Part shown: one piece after another, positions 8,702-16,470 of the stretch | Position numbering within the stretch: the first letter of the stretch is position 1 | Layout of the letters: each line of letters begins with the position of its first letter | Source: Thalassospira povalilytica | Lineage (GTDB): Bacteria; Pseudomonadota; Alphaproteobacteria; Rhodospirillales; Thalassospiraceae | NCBI RefSeq assembly: GCF_002844235.1 | Contig: NZ_PGTS01000004.1 | Coordinates: forward strand, 372,001-436,000 | Direction of reading: 5' to 3' | Length of the DNA: 64,000 nt | The notes under the pieces: generated by a model | What the model saw: only the letters and a program-made list of their open reading frames with translations | What the model was told of the DNA's origin: nothing | Database searches by the model: none | Program-made: the position numbers and the translations under genes

Positions 8702-9802
8702 TTAGCCAACAATCAGTTCGGTCCATTTCTGCGACAGCCAGTCGGCGCGCTGCTGATACATGTCATAACGCGGAATGATCGGTTCGATTTCCGAGGAAAC
8801 CGACGCGAATTCGGCATCGGTCAGGCCGGTTTTGGCCCGCGGAATGGTCGGGGATGTGCCGACCTTGCGCGACAGCAATGCCTGGATTTCCGGCTGGCTC
8901 ATGAAATCGATAAAGACATGGGCCAGATCGAGCTTCTCAGAAGCCTTGGAAACCGCCCAGCTGCCGGAATCGTTAATGCCGCCTTCTTTGGGGAAGGTCG
9001 AACGCACCGGATAACCATCGGCCGCCGCAAGACCGGCAACATCGTGGTAATACTGGCCCATCGGGATTTCACCCGATTTGAGTGCCTGTTCGAACTGGGC
9101 TTCGTCACGATACCAAAGCTGCACGTTGTCTTTAAGTTCGGCCAGCTTGTCCATGACCTTGAGAATGCCTTCTTCGGTATCAAGGATTTCCTGACCACCG
9201 AAATAGGTCTTGGCCGTGACATCCAGCAGGAAGGAGTTGGTGACAAGCGCAAGAAGACCAAGCTGACCTTCACGTTCGGGTTTCCAAAGTTCGGCCCAGC
9301 TGGTCGGTGCTTCGCCAATCACGTCAGAGTTGGAAACAAGGGTGATGTACCAGGTAACCGCACCAACCCCGCAAACACTGCCATCATCATATTTGTTGAT
9401 AAAGGCCGGGATGACATTTGCAACATTAGGCATTTTGGCCGGATCAAGTTTCGCCCAGATGCCAGCCGCCGAACCACGCAGCATGCTGACCTGTGAAATC
9501 ATCGATACGTCGGCTGGTGCCTGACCGGCGCGCGCTGCCTGTTCAAGCTGCACCAGCCATGCTTCGCCCGTCGGCTGGGCAATCGATTCGACGGCAATGC
9601 CGGTCGCCTTGGTGAATTCGGGGAAGATATGCTTGTCAAAGCTGTCTTTGAAATACCCGCCGTAAGCGCCGATCTTGAGGCTTTTTTCCTGGGCTTTCAG
9701 AATGCCCGGAAAACCTGTGATCCCCGCCATCGCAACCGCAGAACCGCCAGCAATCCCTGCCAGCACGGAACGGCGGCTGATACCCTTTTTCATGTCGTCC
9801 AT
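8702..9802 (-). CDS. Tat-exported ABC substrate-binding protein, polyamine type
   Basis: 366 residues from the ATG at 9802; a GTG three codons earlier (9811) is possible, but AGAGGTGG is spaced for 9802. The N-terminus carries a twin-arginine signal (KKGISRRSVLAGIAGGSA, then a hydrophobic stretch ending near ILKAQ), so the protein is folded before export to the periplasm. The rest fits the PotD/PotF-type extracellular binding family. It is the first gene of the operon and supplies ligand to the PotABC-like transporter. Ligand not determinable here; the downstream ureohydrolase suggests a guanidino compound or polyamine. Confidence 0.9.
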   Translation of the reverse strand: MDDMKKGISRRSVLAGIAGGSAVAMAGITGFPGILKAQEKSLKIGAYGGYFKDSFDKHIFPEFTKATGIAVESIAQPTGEAWLVQLEQAARAGQAPADVSMISQVSMLRGSAAGIWAKLDPAKMPNVANVIPAFINKYDDGSVCGVGAVTWYITLVSNSDVIGEAPTSWAELWKPEREGQLGLLALVTNSFLLDVTAKTYFGGQEILDTEEGILKVMDKLAELKDNVQLWYRDEAQFEQALKSGEIPMGQYYHDVAGLAAADGYPVRSTFPKEGGINDSGSWAVSKASEKLDLAHVFIDFMSQPEIQALLSRKVGTSPTIPRAKTGLTDAEFASVSSEIEPIIPRYDMYQQRADWLSQKWTELIVG

Positions 9803-9822
9803 GTGATCCACCTCTGATAATT

Positions 9823-9840
9823 GGCGGGTCTTGGCCCGCC
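9823..9840. other. Short hairpin in the binding-protein leader
   Basis: GGCGGG (9823-9828) and CCCGCC (9835-9840) with a 6-nt loop lie a few bases upstream of the Shine-Dalgarno of the leftward operon. Read on the plus strand it is followed by TGTGTTTTTG and resembles a terminator, but no rightward gene ends here. It may act as leader structure or block readthrough. Confidence 0.4.
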
Positions 9841-9938
9841 TGTGTTTTTGTTTCTTGCCATCGCCTTTTCCCAGAACAGCGATGTCGTTTGCCTAGCAGA
9901 TCAAATTGCGCGACCCGAAAAAATCACGTAATGCTGAA

Positions 9939-9966
9939 ACTTACTTTGGGATTCTTCAAAGTAAGT
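9939..9966. promoter_or_regulatory. Inverted repeat in divergent promoter, candidate LysR operator
   Basis: Perfect 10-bp arms ACTTACTTTG (9939-9948) and CAAAGTAAGT (9957-9966) with an 8-bp spacer, 18 bp before the LysR gene start. Position between a LysR gene and a divergent catabolic operon is typical of a LysR site. The arms are longer than the usual T-N11-A box. Confidence 0.6.
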
Positions 9967-9984
9967 CACGGGGGATGTGTCGGA

Positions 9985-10893
9985 ATGGCGATGGAACAAA
10001 CCGATCTCAAGCTTTTGCGTATTTTTTTGACCATCGTTGAAGCCGGCGGATTTGCAGCCGCACAAAGCGAACTCAATCTGTCGCTGTCGACCATTTCAAG
10101 TTATGTCACCGCCCTTGAAACAAGGCTTGGATTTAGTCTGTGCAAACGCGGACGCAGCGGCTTTTCCCTGACCCGTGAAGGTCAGGTGGTATTCGAAGAA
10201 GCCCATCGCCTGTTCAAATCGGTATCGCATTATGAAACCAAGATGCGGTCGCTACGCGACAAGCTTAATGGCACATTGACCATCGGTTTGACCGACAACA
10301 CCATCACCGATCCGGGGGCGCGCCAGATTGAAAAAACCATCGCGCGTTTTGTCGAACAGGCCCCGGATGTAACATTGAATGTTGTGACCTATCCGCCCAA
10401 TGATTTGCTGCGCGAAGTCGTGACAGGCGCCATTCAGGTCGGTGTCTGTGCCTTTCCCAAAACGGTTCTGGGATTAAGCTACATCTCGCTTTATCCGGAA
10501 ATGCACCGGTTTTATTGCGGGGTGGATCACCCGCTTTATCATCAGCCCGACAGTGAAATCGATATTGACGAAATCCGGCGTTTCCGGATTGTCGGGCGGA
10601 AATTCTGGCTTGGCCGCGACCTTAAGGATTTTGCGATCGCCCGCCCGCACGCCACGGTTTCGGATATGGAGGCCGAGGCACGCCTGATTCTGTCGGGTGC
10701 GTTTCTGGGCTATTTGCCCGAACATTATGCAAAACAGTTCGTCGAAGCCGGGCGGATGCGCCCGATCCGCCCCGATCAGTTCTTTGTCGAGGCAATGTTT
10801 CAGGCAAGCTTTGATTCCAACAAGCAGCTTGATCCGGTTGCCGAGCTGTTTCTTGACCTTCTGATCGAAGACTTTGGCGCAAAGCGGGTGTGA
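9985..10893 (+). CDS. LysR-family transcriptional regulator
   Basis: 302 residues from ATG 9985. The winged HTH is at residues about 5-64 (LKLLRIFLTIVEAGGFAAAQ followed by SELNLSLSTISSYVTALETR), then the usual periplasmic-binding-protein-like effector domain. An upstream in-frame ATG at 9889 would add 32 residues that cover the operator and do not look like family sequence, so it was rejected. The gene is divergent from the ABC/ureohydrolase operon and probably controls it, with the imported compound or a product as inducer. Confidence 0.9.
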   Translation: MAMEQTDLKLLRIFLTIVEAGGFAAAQSELNLSLSTISSYVTALETRLGFSLCKRGRSGFSLTREGQVVFEEAHRLFKSVSHYETKMRSLRDKLNGTLTIGLTDNTITDPGARQIEKTIARFVEQAPDVTLNVVTYPPNDLLREVVTGAIQVGVCAFPKTVLGLSYISLYPEMHRFYCGVDHPLYHQPDSEIDIDEIRRFRIVGRKFWLGRDLKDFAIARPHATVSDMEAEARLILSGAFLGYLPEHYAKQFVEAGRMRPIRPDQFFVEAMFQASFDSNKQLDPVAELFLDLLIEDFGAKRV

Positions 10894-11050
10894 ATTTCAA
10901 ATCGCCGCCTGATCGGGCAATAGCAATATCGTCCAATACGTCCTGTCTGATCTGCCCGATAGTGGAGCCTGTAAGACTTGGCTCCTCGCCCACCAGCAAA
11001 CCGGAACCGCCAGTCGCCCCCAAATGAACTGGCGCATAAAACAATAGGAA

Positions 11051-11881
11051 ATGTCGGAAATGTCACGCCCCGGACCTGCCCAAATCGGGCATTTCGACCC
11101 TGATACCATCAGACGCGGCGCGATCGCGTGCCTGCCACTTTTGCCAAGCACCATTATCTTTGGCGCGGTGCTTGGCGTTCTTGCGTCCCAGCGCGGCTTG
11201 TCGTTGGGCGAACTTTTATTCATGAGCCTGACGGTCTTTGCCGGATCGGCCCAGTTCGTGTCGGTTGATCTGTGGCGCGAAACCATTCCGGCCGCCACCA
11301 TCATCATCGCAACAGCGGTGATCAATATGCGCTATATCCTGATTGGTGCGTCGCTTCGCCCGGTTTTTCGTGGCCGTCCGCTTTGGGTCAAGATTTGCGG
11401 CATGCATATGGTGGCCGATGAAAACTGGGCGGTGACCATGACCCAGCCAAACCTTGCCAATCCGGGCTTTCTGCTGGGTGGCGGGATCTTTCTTGGTGTG
11501 GTCTGGGCGACGGGCAATATTGCCGGTTACCTGCTGGGCGGCGGCATTCCCGACCCGGAAGTCTATGCGCTTGATTTCGCCTTTACCGCGGTTTTTGCCG
11601 CCCTGACCATTGGCATGTGGAAGGGCAAGGTTGACCTTTTGCCATGGGTGGCCGCCGCGATCGGATCCATCATCGGGCACTATACCCTGCCCGGCACCTG
11701 GTCGATCCTGGCCGGTGCGGGGGCCGGTGTTGTCACCGCGGCCCTGACATGGCGCCCGGATATGGATGATGACAGTCTTGAGGCCGAATTTGCCGTGGAA
11801 GGCCGCGATGCCTATGGCGCCCCCGAAGGCACCGTCAACACCGGCAAAACAGCGACCTTCAGCCCGGAGGCCGGCAAATGA
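11051..11881 (+). CDS. azlC: AzlC-family branched-chain amino acid exporter, large subunit
   Basis: 276 residues with several predicted membrane helices. Family sequence includes GAVLGVLASQRGLSLGELLF and SLTVFAGSAQFVSVDLW. AzlC works with the small AzlD protein to export branched-chain amino acids and analogues such as azaleucine. Its stop overlaps the azlD start by 4 bp. A charged tail of about 35 residues (EAEFAVEGRDAYGAPEG) extends beyond the last helix. No Lrp-type regulator gene is adjacent. Confidence 0.9.
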   Translation: MSEMSRPGPAQIGHFDPDTIRRGAIACLPLLPSTIIFGAVLGVLASQRGLSLGELLFMSLTVFAGSAQFVSVDLWRETIPAATIIIATAVINMRYILIGASLRPVFRGRPLWVKICGMHMVADENWAVTMTQPNLANPGFLLGGGIFLGVVWATGNIAGYLLGGGIPDPEVYALDFAFTAVFAALTIGMWKGKVDLLPWVAAAIGSIIGHYTLPGTWSILAGAGAGVVTAALTWRPDMDDDSLEAEFAVEGRDAYGAPEGTVNTGKTATFSPEAGK

Positions 11882-12207
11882 CCCAGTTCCCTGATCTGAC
11901 GACTTTCAGCCTTGAAGCCGTTTTGACCATCCTTGGCATGGCGGCTGTAACATACGGCATGCGTCTGGGCGGGCTTTTGATGGCCGATCGGTTGCCGCAA
12001 CATGGCCGCTGGGCGCATGTGCTCGAACGTCTTCCCGGTGCGGTTCTGATTTCGGTCTGGGTGCCCAGCGCACTTTCGGCCGGGGCCATCGGCATTGCCG
12101 GTGCGGCAGCAACAGTCGTTACCATGGCGCTTGCGCGCAACCTGTTTGCGGCCATGGCCGTGGGGATGGTTCTGGTGGCGGTCGGGCGGTATTTTATCGG
12201 CACGTAG
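11878..12207 (+). CDS. azlD: AzlD-family transport protein, small subunit
   Basis: 109 residues, three to four predicted membrane helices, with the family-like stretches VTYGMRLGGLLMADRL and LPGAVLISVWVPSAL. Partner of AzlC; the 4-bp overlap (ATGA) implies coupled translation. The transcript ends in a strong bidirectional terminator. Confidence 0.88.
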   Translation: MTQFPDLTTFSLEAVLTILGMAAVTYGMRLGGLLMADRLPQHGRWAHVLERLPGAVLISVWVPSALSAGAIGIAGAAATVVTMALARNLFAAMAVGMVLVAVGRYFIGT

Positions 12208-12227
12208 ACAACAGCGTCTTTCCAATA

Positions 12228-12257
12228 AAAAAGCCGCCCGACAATGGGCGGCTTTTT
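12228..12257. terminator. Bidirectional terminator between azlD and prfC
   Basis: AAAAAGCCGCCC (12228-12239) pairs with GGGCGGCTTTTT (12246-12257), loop GACAAT. The A-run and T-run flanking the GC stem let it work for both convergent genes. Confidence 0.9.
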
Positions 12258-12279
12258 GCATTTGGCAGGAATGCCTGTA

Positions 12280-13875
12280 TCAGGCAGCAACCATATTTTG
12301 TTCGCGGGTGGATTCGAACTTAAGGTTCGGCCAGTCGCGTTGCGTGGTTTCAAGGTGCCAGGCGTTACGCGCGATAAAGACCAGTGTATCGTCATGGTCT
12401 TCAAACAGTGCCGACTGGTTTGAATCGCGGAACTTCTTGATCTCAAGCGGATCATCGCCCATGACCCAGCGCGCCGCATAGGCCGGGGTCTGTTCGAAAT
12501 GGACCTTGATGCCATATTCAGCCGCGATGCGTTCCTTGAGAACTTCGAACTGAAGTTGGCCGACCACACCGACGATCCAGTCCGCCCCCATCATCGGTTT
12601 AAAGACCTGGGATGCGCCTTCTTCGGCAAGCTGTTCAAGGGCACGCTGAAGGTGCTTGCCCTTAAGCGGGTCATCAAGACGGACTTTCTGTAGCAATTCC
12701 GGAGCAAAGGCCGGAACACCGCGGAAGCGAAGGTCTTCGCCCTCGGTCAGGGTATCACCAATACGCAGCGTGCCGTGGTTCGGAATGCCGATAATGTCGC
12801 CCGGCCAAGCTTCTTCGGCAATGTCACGTTCATTGGCAAAGAACAGCATCGGGTTATGCACCGCCATCTGTTTGCCCGCACGGACATGTTTAAGCTTCAT
12901 GCCGCGTTTGAAATGGCCCGAACACAGACGGATGAATGCAATACGGTCGCGGTGGTTCGGGTCAATATTTGCCTGAACCTTGAAGACAAAGCCTGCGACC
13001 TTTGGTTCGACTGCGTCGACCAGACGGGTTGCGGCTTCTTGCGGGCGCGGGGTCGGGGCGATATCGCCAATGCCGCGCAACAATTCACGCACGCCAAAGT
13101 TATTGACTGCCGACCCGAAGAAGACCGGGGTCAGATGCCCTTCGCGATAGCTTTGCAAATCAAATGGCGGGCAGATTTCGCGCACCATTTCGACTTCTTC
13201 GCGCAGCTTCTCCAGAAGATAATCCGGGATCAGTTCATCAAGCTTGGGATCATCAAGGCCTTTGATCGGGATGGCTTCCTTGACGACATTGCCGCCTTTT
13301 TCCATGAACAGAAGCTGATCATTGACCACATCGTAACAGCCATGGAAATCACGGCCCGACCCGATCGGCCATGTTACCGGCGACACATCAAGGGCCAAGT
13401 CCTGTTCGATCTGATCAATCAGTTCGAACGGATCGCGGGATTCACGGTCAAGCTTGTTGACAAACGTCGTGATCGGCACATCACGCAGACGGCAGACCTC
13501 AAACAGTTTGCGTGTCTGGGCCTCGATACCCTTGGCACCGTCAATCACCATGACGGCGGAATCAACTGCGGTCAGCACGCGATAGGTATCTTCGGAAAAG
13601 TCTTCGTGGCCCGGCGTATCAAGCAGGTTGAAGATGTTCTTTTCAAACTCGAAGGTCATCACAGCCGAAGACACGGAAATGCCGCGGTCCTGTTCGATCT
13701 TCATGAAGTCCGAACGTGCGCCGCGCTGTTCCTTTTTTGCCTTCACCGCACCGGCCATCTGAATGGCACCCCCGAACAGCAGCAGCTTTTCGGTCAGGGT
13801 CGTTTTACCCGCATCCGGGTGGGCAATGATGGCGAAGGTACGGCGACGCGATACCTGCTGGTCAATCATCGACAT
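12280..13875 (-). CDS. prfC: Peptide chain release factor 3
   Basis: 531 residues from ATG 13875 (a TTG three codons earlier and ATG 13869 are alternatives; no clear Shine-Dalgarno decides). RF3 is a translational GTPase that removes RF1/RF2 from the ribosome after termination. GTPase motifs: AHPDAGKTTLTEKLL (P-loop), DRGISVSS (switch I), DTPGHEDFSEDTYR (switch II) and NKLDRESRDP (G4). The C-terminal part matches RF3 (GVVGQLQFEVLKERIAAEYG). Length is normal. Confidence 0.96.
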   Translation of the reverse strand: MSMIDQQVSRRRTFAIIAHPDAGKTTLTEKLLLFGGAIQMAGAVKAKKEQRGARSDFMKIEQDRGISVSSAVMTFEFEKNIFNLLDTPGHEDFSEDTYRVLTAVDSAVMVIDGAKGIEAQTRKLFEVCRLRDVPITTFVNKLDRESRDPFELIDQIEQDLALDVSPVTWPIGSGRDFHGCYDVVNDQLLFMEKGGNVVKEAIPIKGLDDPKLDELIPDYLLEKLREEVEMVREICPPFDLQSYREGHLTPVFFGSAVNNFGVRELLRGIGDIAPTPRPQEAATRLVDAVEPKVAGFVFKVQANIDPNHRDRIAFIRLCSGHFKRGMKLKHVRAGKQMAVHNPMLFFANERDIAEEAWPGDIIGIPNHGTLRIGDTLTEGEDLRFRGVPAFAPELLQKVRLDDPLKGKHLQRALEQLAEEGASQVFKPMMGADWIVGVVGQLQFEVLKERIAAEYGIKVHFEQTPAYAARWVMGDDPLEIKKFRDSNQSALFEDHDDTLVFIARNAWHLETTQRDWPNLKFESTREQNMVAA

Positions 13876-13891
13876 GGTTATCAACTTTAAT

Positions 13892-13962
13892 CCGATATGA
13901 ATTTCTTGGCGCGCAATGTAGCGATTTTTACGCCCAATGCCACCGTGAAATCGTCATATCGG
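13892..13962. repeat. Separated inverted repeat upstream of prfC
   Basis: CCGATATGA (13892-13900) and TCATATCGG (13954-13962) are exact inverted copies 53 bp apart, between arsP and prfC. Could be paired half-sites for a looping regulator or chance; no known motif recognised. Confidence 0.3.
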
Positions 13963-13978
13963 GCATGTAGGGCTGCAA

Positions 13979-15016
13979 TCAGCCCAGCCAAATCTGCGAA
14001 ATCACCCCGATTGCGAACGATCCGACCAGCGCATAGGCCAGATACAGGACAAAGACGGGCTTTTTCACCAAGGCAAACACCGCAATTGCCGCCGGAATTG
14101 ATGACACGCCGCCCGCGACCAGAAACGCCATCGCCGCCCCCGATTGCATGCCTTGGGCAATCAGGCCCTGCATCACCGGAAGGGCTGCATAACCGTTCAA
14201 ATAGGCCGGAACACCAACAAGGGTGGCAATGGCAATCGGACCAACGCCATCCCCGCCAAGCAGGCCGCTGACACTTTCGGCCGGGACATAGGCCACCATC
14301 ATGCTTTCGAGCAAAAAGGCAAAAGCCATCCATTTGCCAAGGAAGATCATGTTTGAAAGCGCCGATTTGCGGAACCTGGTCACCCGGTCGCCATCCTGCC
14401 AGAATTTCCAGACGACTTCCTTGGGCGCGCGGACCTTGGCCCCGCCGCATCCGCCATTGCCAACCCCGTCGCGCAGCGGATCAGTGAGGAAGCCGCGACC
14501 CACCAGCCACATGGTAACAAAGCCCCCCATCAGACCAAGCGCGATGGCGGCAATCATTTTGATCACCGCAAAATCGGTTCCCAAGGTGCCTGCTGTCAAA
14601 ACAAACATTGCCGGATCAATCACCGGCGATGCCAGCCAGAATGCCATAACCGGGGCAAGCGGAACCCCCATGGCCAGCAGGGCCGCAATCAGCGGAATAA
14701 CCCCGCAGGAACAGAACGGTGACAAGGCCCCGAATGCGGCCGCGGTAAAGACCATGCGCACCGGATGCCCGGCAAAGGCCCGCGAGATCAGGTTATCCGC
14801 CCCGCTCGCCGTGGCATAGGCGGCCATTGCGATCGACAGCAACAAATAGGGCGCGGTCCCGATAAAGGCATCAAGGGTGAATTCAATGCTTGGCACCAGT
14901 TGCGCAGGATCGAACAGATAGACCGCCAGCAAAATCGCCAGTCCCGCCAACAGAACGCGGTCAAATTGACGGGCTGAAACGCCGAGACGGCGGAGTTGCA
15001 ATGTCAGGGCAGTCAT
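13979..15016 (-). CDS. arsP: ArsP-type permease (PF03773 family)
   Basis: 345 residues with eight or more predicted membrane helices. The family core is visible: FGALSPFCSCGVIPLIAALL, MGVPLAPVMAFWLASPVIDP and, later, GVPAYLNGYAALPVMQGL. ArsP proteins export trivalent organoarsenicals such as methylarsenite; related permeases have other substrates, so the name rests on context beside two arsR genes and an arsenic operon. Start chosen at 15016 because AGGG lies eight bases upstream; the ATG at 15022 is too close to it. A palindromic operator copy sits at 15027-15042. Likely co-transcribed with the upstream arsR. Confidence 0.82.
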   Translation of the reverse strand: MTALTLQLRRLGVSARQFDRVLLAGLAILLAVYLFDPAQLVPSIEFTLDAFIGTAPYLLLSIAMAAYATASGADNLISRAFAGHPVRMVFTAAAFGALSPFCSCGVIPLIAALLAMGVPLAPVMAFWLASPVIDPAMFVLTAGTLGTDFAVIKMIAAIALGLMGGFVTMWLVGRGFLTDPLRDGVGNGGCGGAKVRAPKEVVWKFWQDGDRVTRFRKSALSNMIFLGKWMAFAFLLESMMVAYVPAESVSGLLGGDGVGPIAIATLVGVPAYLNGYAALPVMQGLIAQGMQSGAAMAFLVAGGVSSIPAAIAVFALVKKPVFVLYLAYALVGSFAIGVISQIWLG

Positions 15017-15026
15017 ATCCATATCC

Positions 15027-15042
15027 CTAGAAAATTAGTTAT
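15027..15042. promoter_or_regulatory. Second copy of the arsR1 operator, upstream of arsP
   Basis: CTAGAAAATTAGTTAT in the 49-bp arsR-arsP gap matches 14 of 16 bases of the palindrome at 15441-15460 read on the same strand. It suggests that the same ArsR protein also acts directly on arsP. Confidence 0.5.
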
Positions 15043-15065
15043 ATTATCCCAAACAAAAGACCCGC

Positions 15066-15431
15066 TTATGCAAGGGCCTTGGAATCCTTGTTGCTGATGG
15101 CACCGGTTTCGGTTGTGGAATCGCCTGATGACAGGGGTGAAAGATCAACACCGCTGCAACATTCATCGGCAATGAAGCCGACGATATTTTGCATCACGTC
15201 AAAATCCGCCCGGTTGCGGGTTTCACGGCCCTGCTTTTCCTGGGTGACAAGACCGGCCTGAACCAGCGTGCCAAGATGATGTGCCAGGGTCGATGCCGGC
15301 AATTCAAGCAAACGGCCAATATCACCGATATTCAACCCATCGCGTCCGGCCTTGACCAGTTGGCGATAGATTTTCAATCGGGCTTCATGGCCCAGTGCCG
15401 CAAAGGCAGGTGCGATGTCTTTTTCTTTCAT
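15066..15431 (-). CDS. arsR: ArsR/SmtB-family repressor (first)
   Basis: 121 residues. The winged HTH is visible as IGDIGRLLELPASTLAHHLG followed by TLVQAGLVTQEKQGR. A vicinal cysteine pair, C91-C92 in ADECCSG, lies past the recognition helix and is the likely trivalent arsenic site. No third cysteine is close, which may favour organoarsenicals (two-coordinate) over As(III); that is inference. Transcribed leftward toward arsP, divergent from the second arsR. Its own operator palindrome lies 10 bp upstream of the start. Confidence 0.9.
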   Translation of the reverse strand: MKEKDIAPAFAALGHEARLKIYRQLVKAGRDGLNIGDIGRLLELPASTLAHHLGTLVQAGLVTQEKQGRETRNRADFDVMQNIVGFIADECCSGVDLSPLSSGDSTTETGAISNKDSKALA

Positions 15432-15440
15432 GTCGCAATC

Positions 15441-15460
15441 ATAACTATATTTCTAGTTAT
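15441..15460. promoter_or_regulatory. Operator palindrome of the first arsR
   Basis: ATAACTA (15441-15447) and TAGTTAT (15454-15460) are perfect 7-bp arms with a 6-bp spacer, ten bases upstream of the leftward arsR start. This is typical ArsR/SmtB operator architecture, and a degenerate copy lies upstream of arsP. Confidence 0.65.
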
Positions 15461-15568
15461 TTAAACATATTTTTGCGCTGCGAATAAAGAATTGATTTCA
15501 AAACATAAATTTTGAACCCGGGTTTAAAGCAAGATCATGACACGCAATTGTCACTTGCCAATTGATCA

Positions 15569-15592
15569 ATATGTCGATAATTCCAGACATAT
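15569..15592. promoter_or_regulatory. Operator palindrome of the second arsR
   Basis: ATATGTC (15569-15575) and GACATAT (15586-15592) are perfect 7-bp arms with a 10-bp spacer. The right arm runs into the start codon of the rightward arsR, so binding would block both transcription and start. Its sequence differs from the first arsR operator. Confidence 0.6.
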
Positions 15593-15929
15593 GGACACAA
15601 ATAACGCAATTACCGCCCTGGCCGCATTGGCACAGGAACACAGACTGGCTGCTTTTCGCTTGCTGGCCGCGACCGGGGAAACCGGCATGGCCGCCGGGGA
15701 ACTGGCACGCCAAATCGGCATCCCGCACAACACAATGTCATCGCATCTGGCAACATTGAGCAATGCGGGACTGATCACCGCCACGCGCGATGGCCGATCC
15801 ATGATTTATCGCATTGTTCCCGCCGCCATGCGGGCATTGCTGGGATTTCTGACCGATGACTGCTGTCAGGGGCGCCCGGAACTTTGCGGGCTGGCACCGG
15901 TGACGGCACCAAAGACAGAATGCTGTTAA
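15591..15929 (+). CDS. arsR: ArsR/SmtB-family repressor (second), cysteine-rich C-terminus
   Basis: 112 residues from ATG 15591; an earlier ATG at 15537 would place the operator inside the gene and was rejected. HTH: AGELARQIGIPHNTMSSHLA. The C-terminus has C91-C92, C99 and a final C111-C112 (LTDDCCQGRPELCGLAP). A vicinal pair plus a third cysteine a few residues on recalls the three-Cys As(III) site of Acidithiobacillus ferrooxidans ArsR (C95, C96, C102). First gene of the rightward arsenic operon. No clear Shine-Dalgarno, so it may be leaderless. Confidence 0.9.
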   Translation: MDTNNAITALAALAQEHRLAAFRLLAATGETGMAAGELARQIGIPHNTMSSHLATLSNAGLITATRDGRSMIYRIVPAAMRALLGFLTDDCCQGRPELCGLAPVTAPKTECC

Positions 15930-15957
15930 TTCAATCTGCCTTTCAGGGGACAAACAC

Positions 15958-16470
15958 ATGTCTGGTGGAACCTATAACGTGCTTTTCCTGTGCCGGGCCA
16001 ATTCGGCGCGCAGCATCCTGGCCGAAGCCATCCTGAAAAAGGAAGGTCACGATCATTTCTTTGGCTTTAGCGCCGGGTCCTACCCACGCGGCGAAATTCA
16101 CCCCTATGCGCAGGAGCTTCTGACCAGCCTTGGGCACGATATCAGCAGCTTTTCCTCAAAGGGGATGGAAGTCTATTCCGAGCAGGACGAAGTCAGGTTT
16201 GATTTCGTTTTCACCGTTTGCGACGCCACCGCCAATGAAGATTGCCCGATCTTTCCCGGATCCCCGATGACCGCCCATTGGGGTGTGCCTGACCCGGCCG
16301 CGGTTACCGGCAGCGACGCCGAAAAACGGCTGGCCTTTGCCGATACCTATCGAATGTTGCGCAACCGGATTTCGATTTTCACAAGCCTGCCTTTTGCATC
16401 GCTTGATCGCCTGTCGCTGCAAAAGGAAATCGACAGGATCGGCCATATTTCAGATCGCGAGGATGCATGA
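15958..16470 (+). CDS. arsC: Arsenate reductase, low-molecular-weight phosphatase type
   Basis: 170 residues. Reduces As(V) to As(III) in the cytoplasm. The phosphatase-like loop CX5R is C12-RANSA-R18 (LFLCRANSARSILAEAIL); the acidic DP motif is in WGVPDPAAV. Further cysteines in VFTVCDATANEDCPIFPGSP fall where thioredoxin-linked ArsC enzymes keep their resolving cysteines, though the pair is one residue further apart than in Bacillus ArsC, so the electron donor is uncertain. AGGGGA lies seven bases before the start. Overlaps acr3 by 4 bp. Confidence 0.9.
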   Translation: MSGGTYNVLFLCRANSARSILAEAILKKEGHDHFFGFSAGSYPRGEIHPYAQELLTSLGHDISSFSSKGMEVYSEQDEVRFDFVFTVCDATANEDCPIFPGSPMTAHWGVPDPAAVTGSDAEKRLAFADTYRMLRNRISIFTSLPFASLDRLSLQKEIDRIGHISDREDA

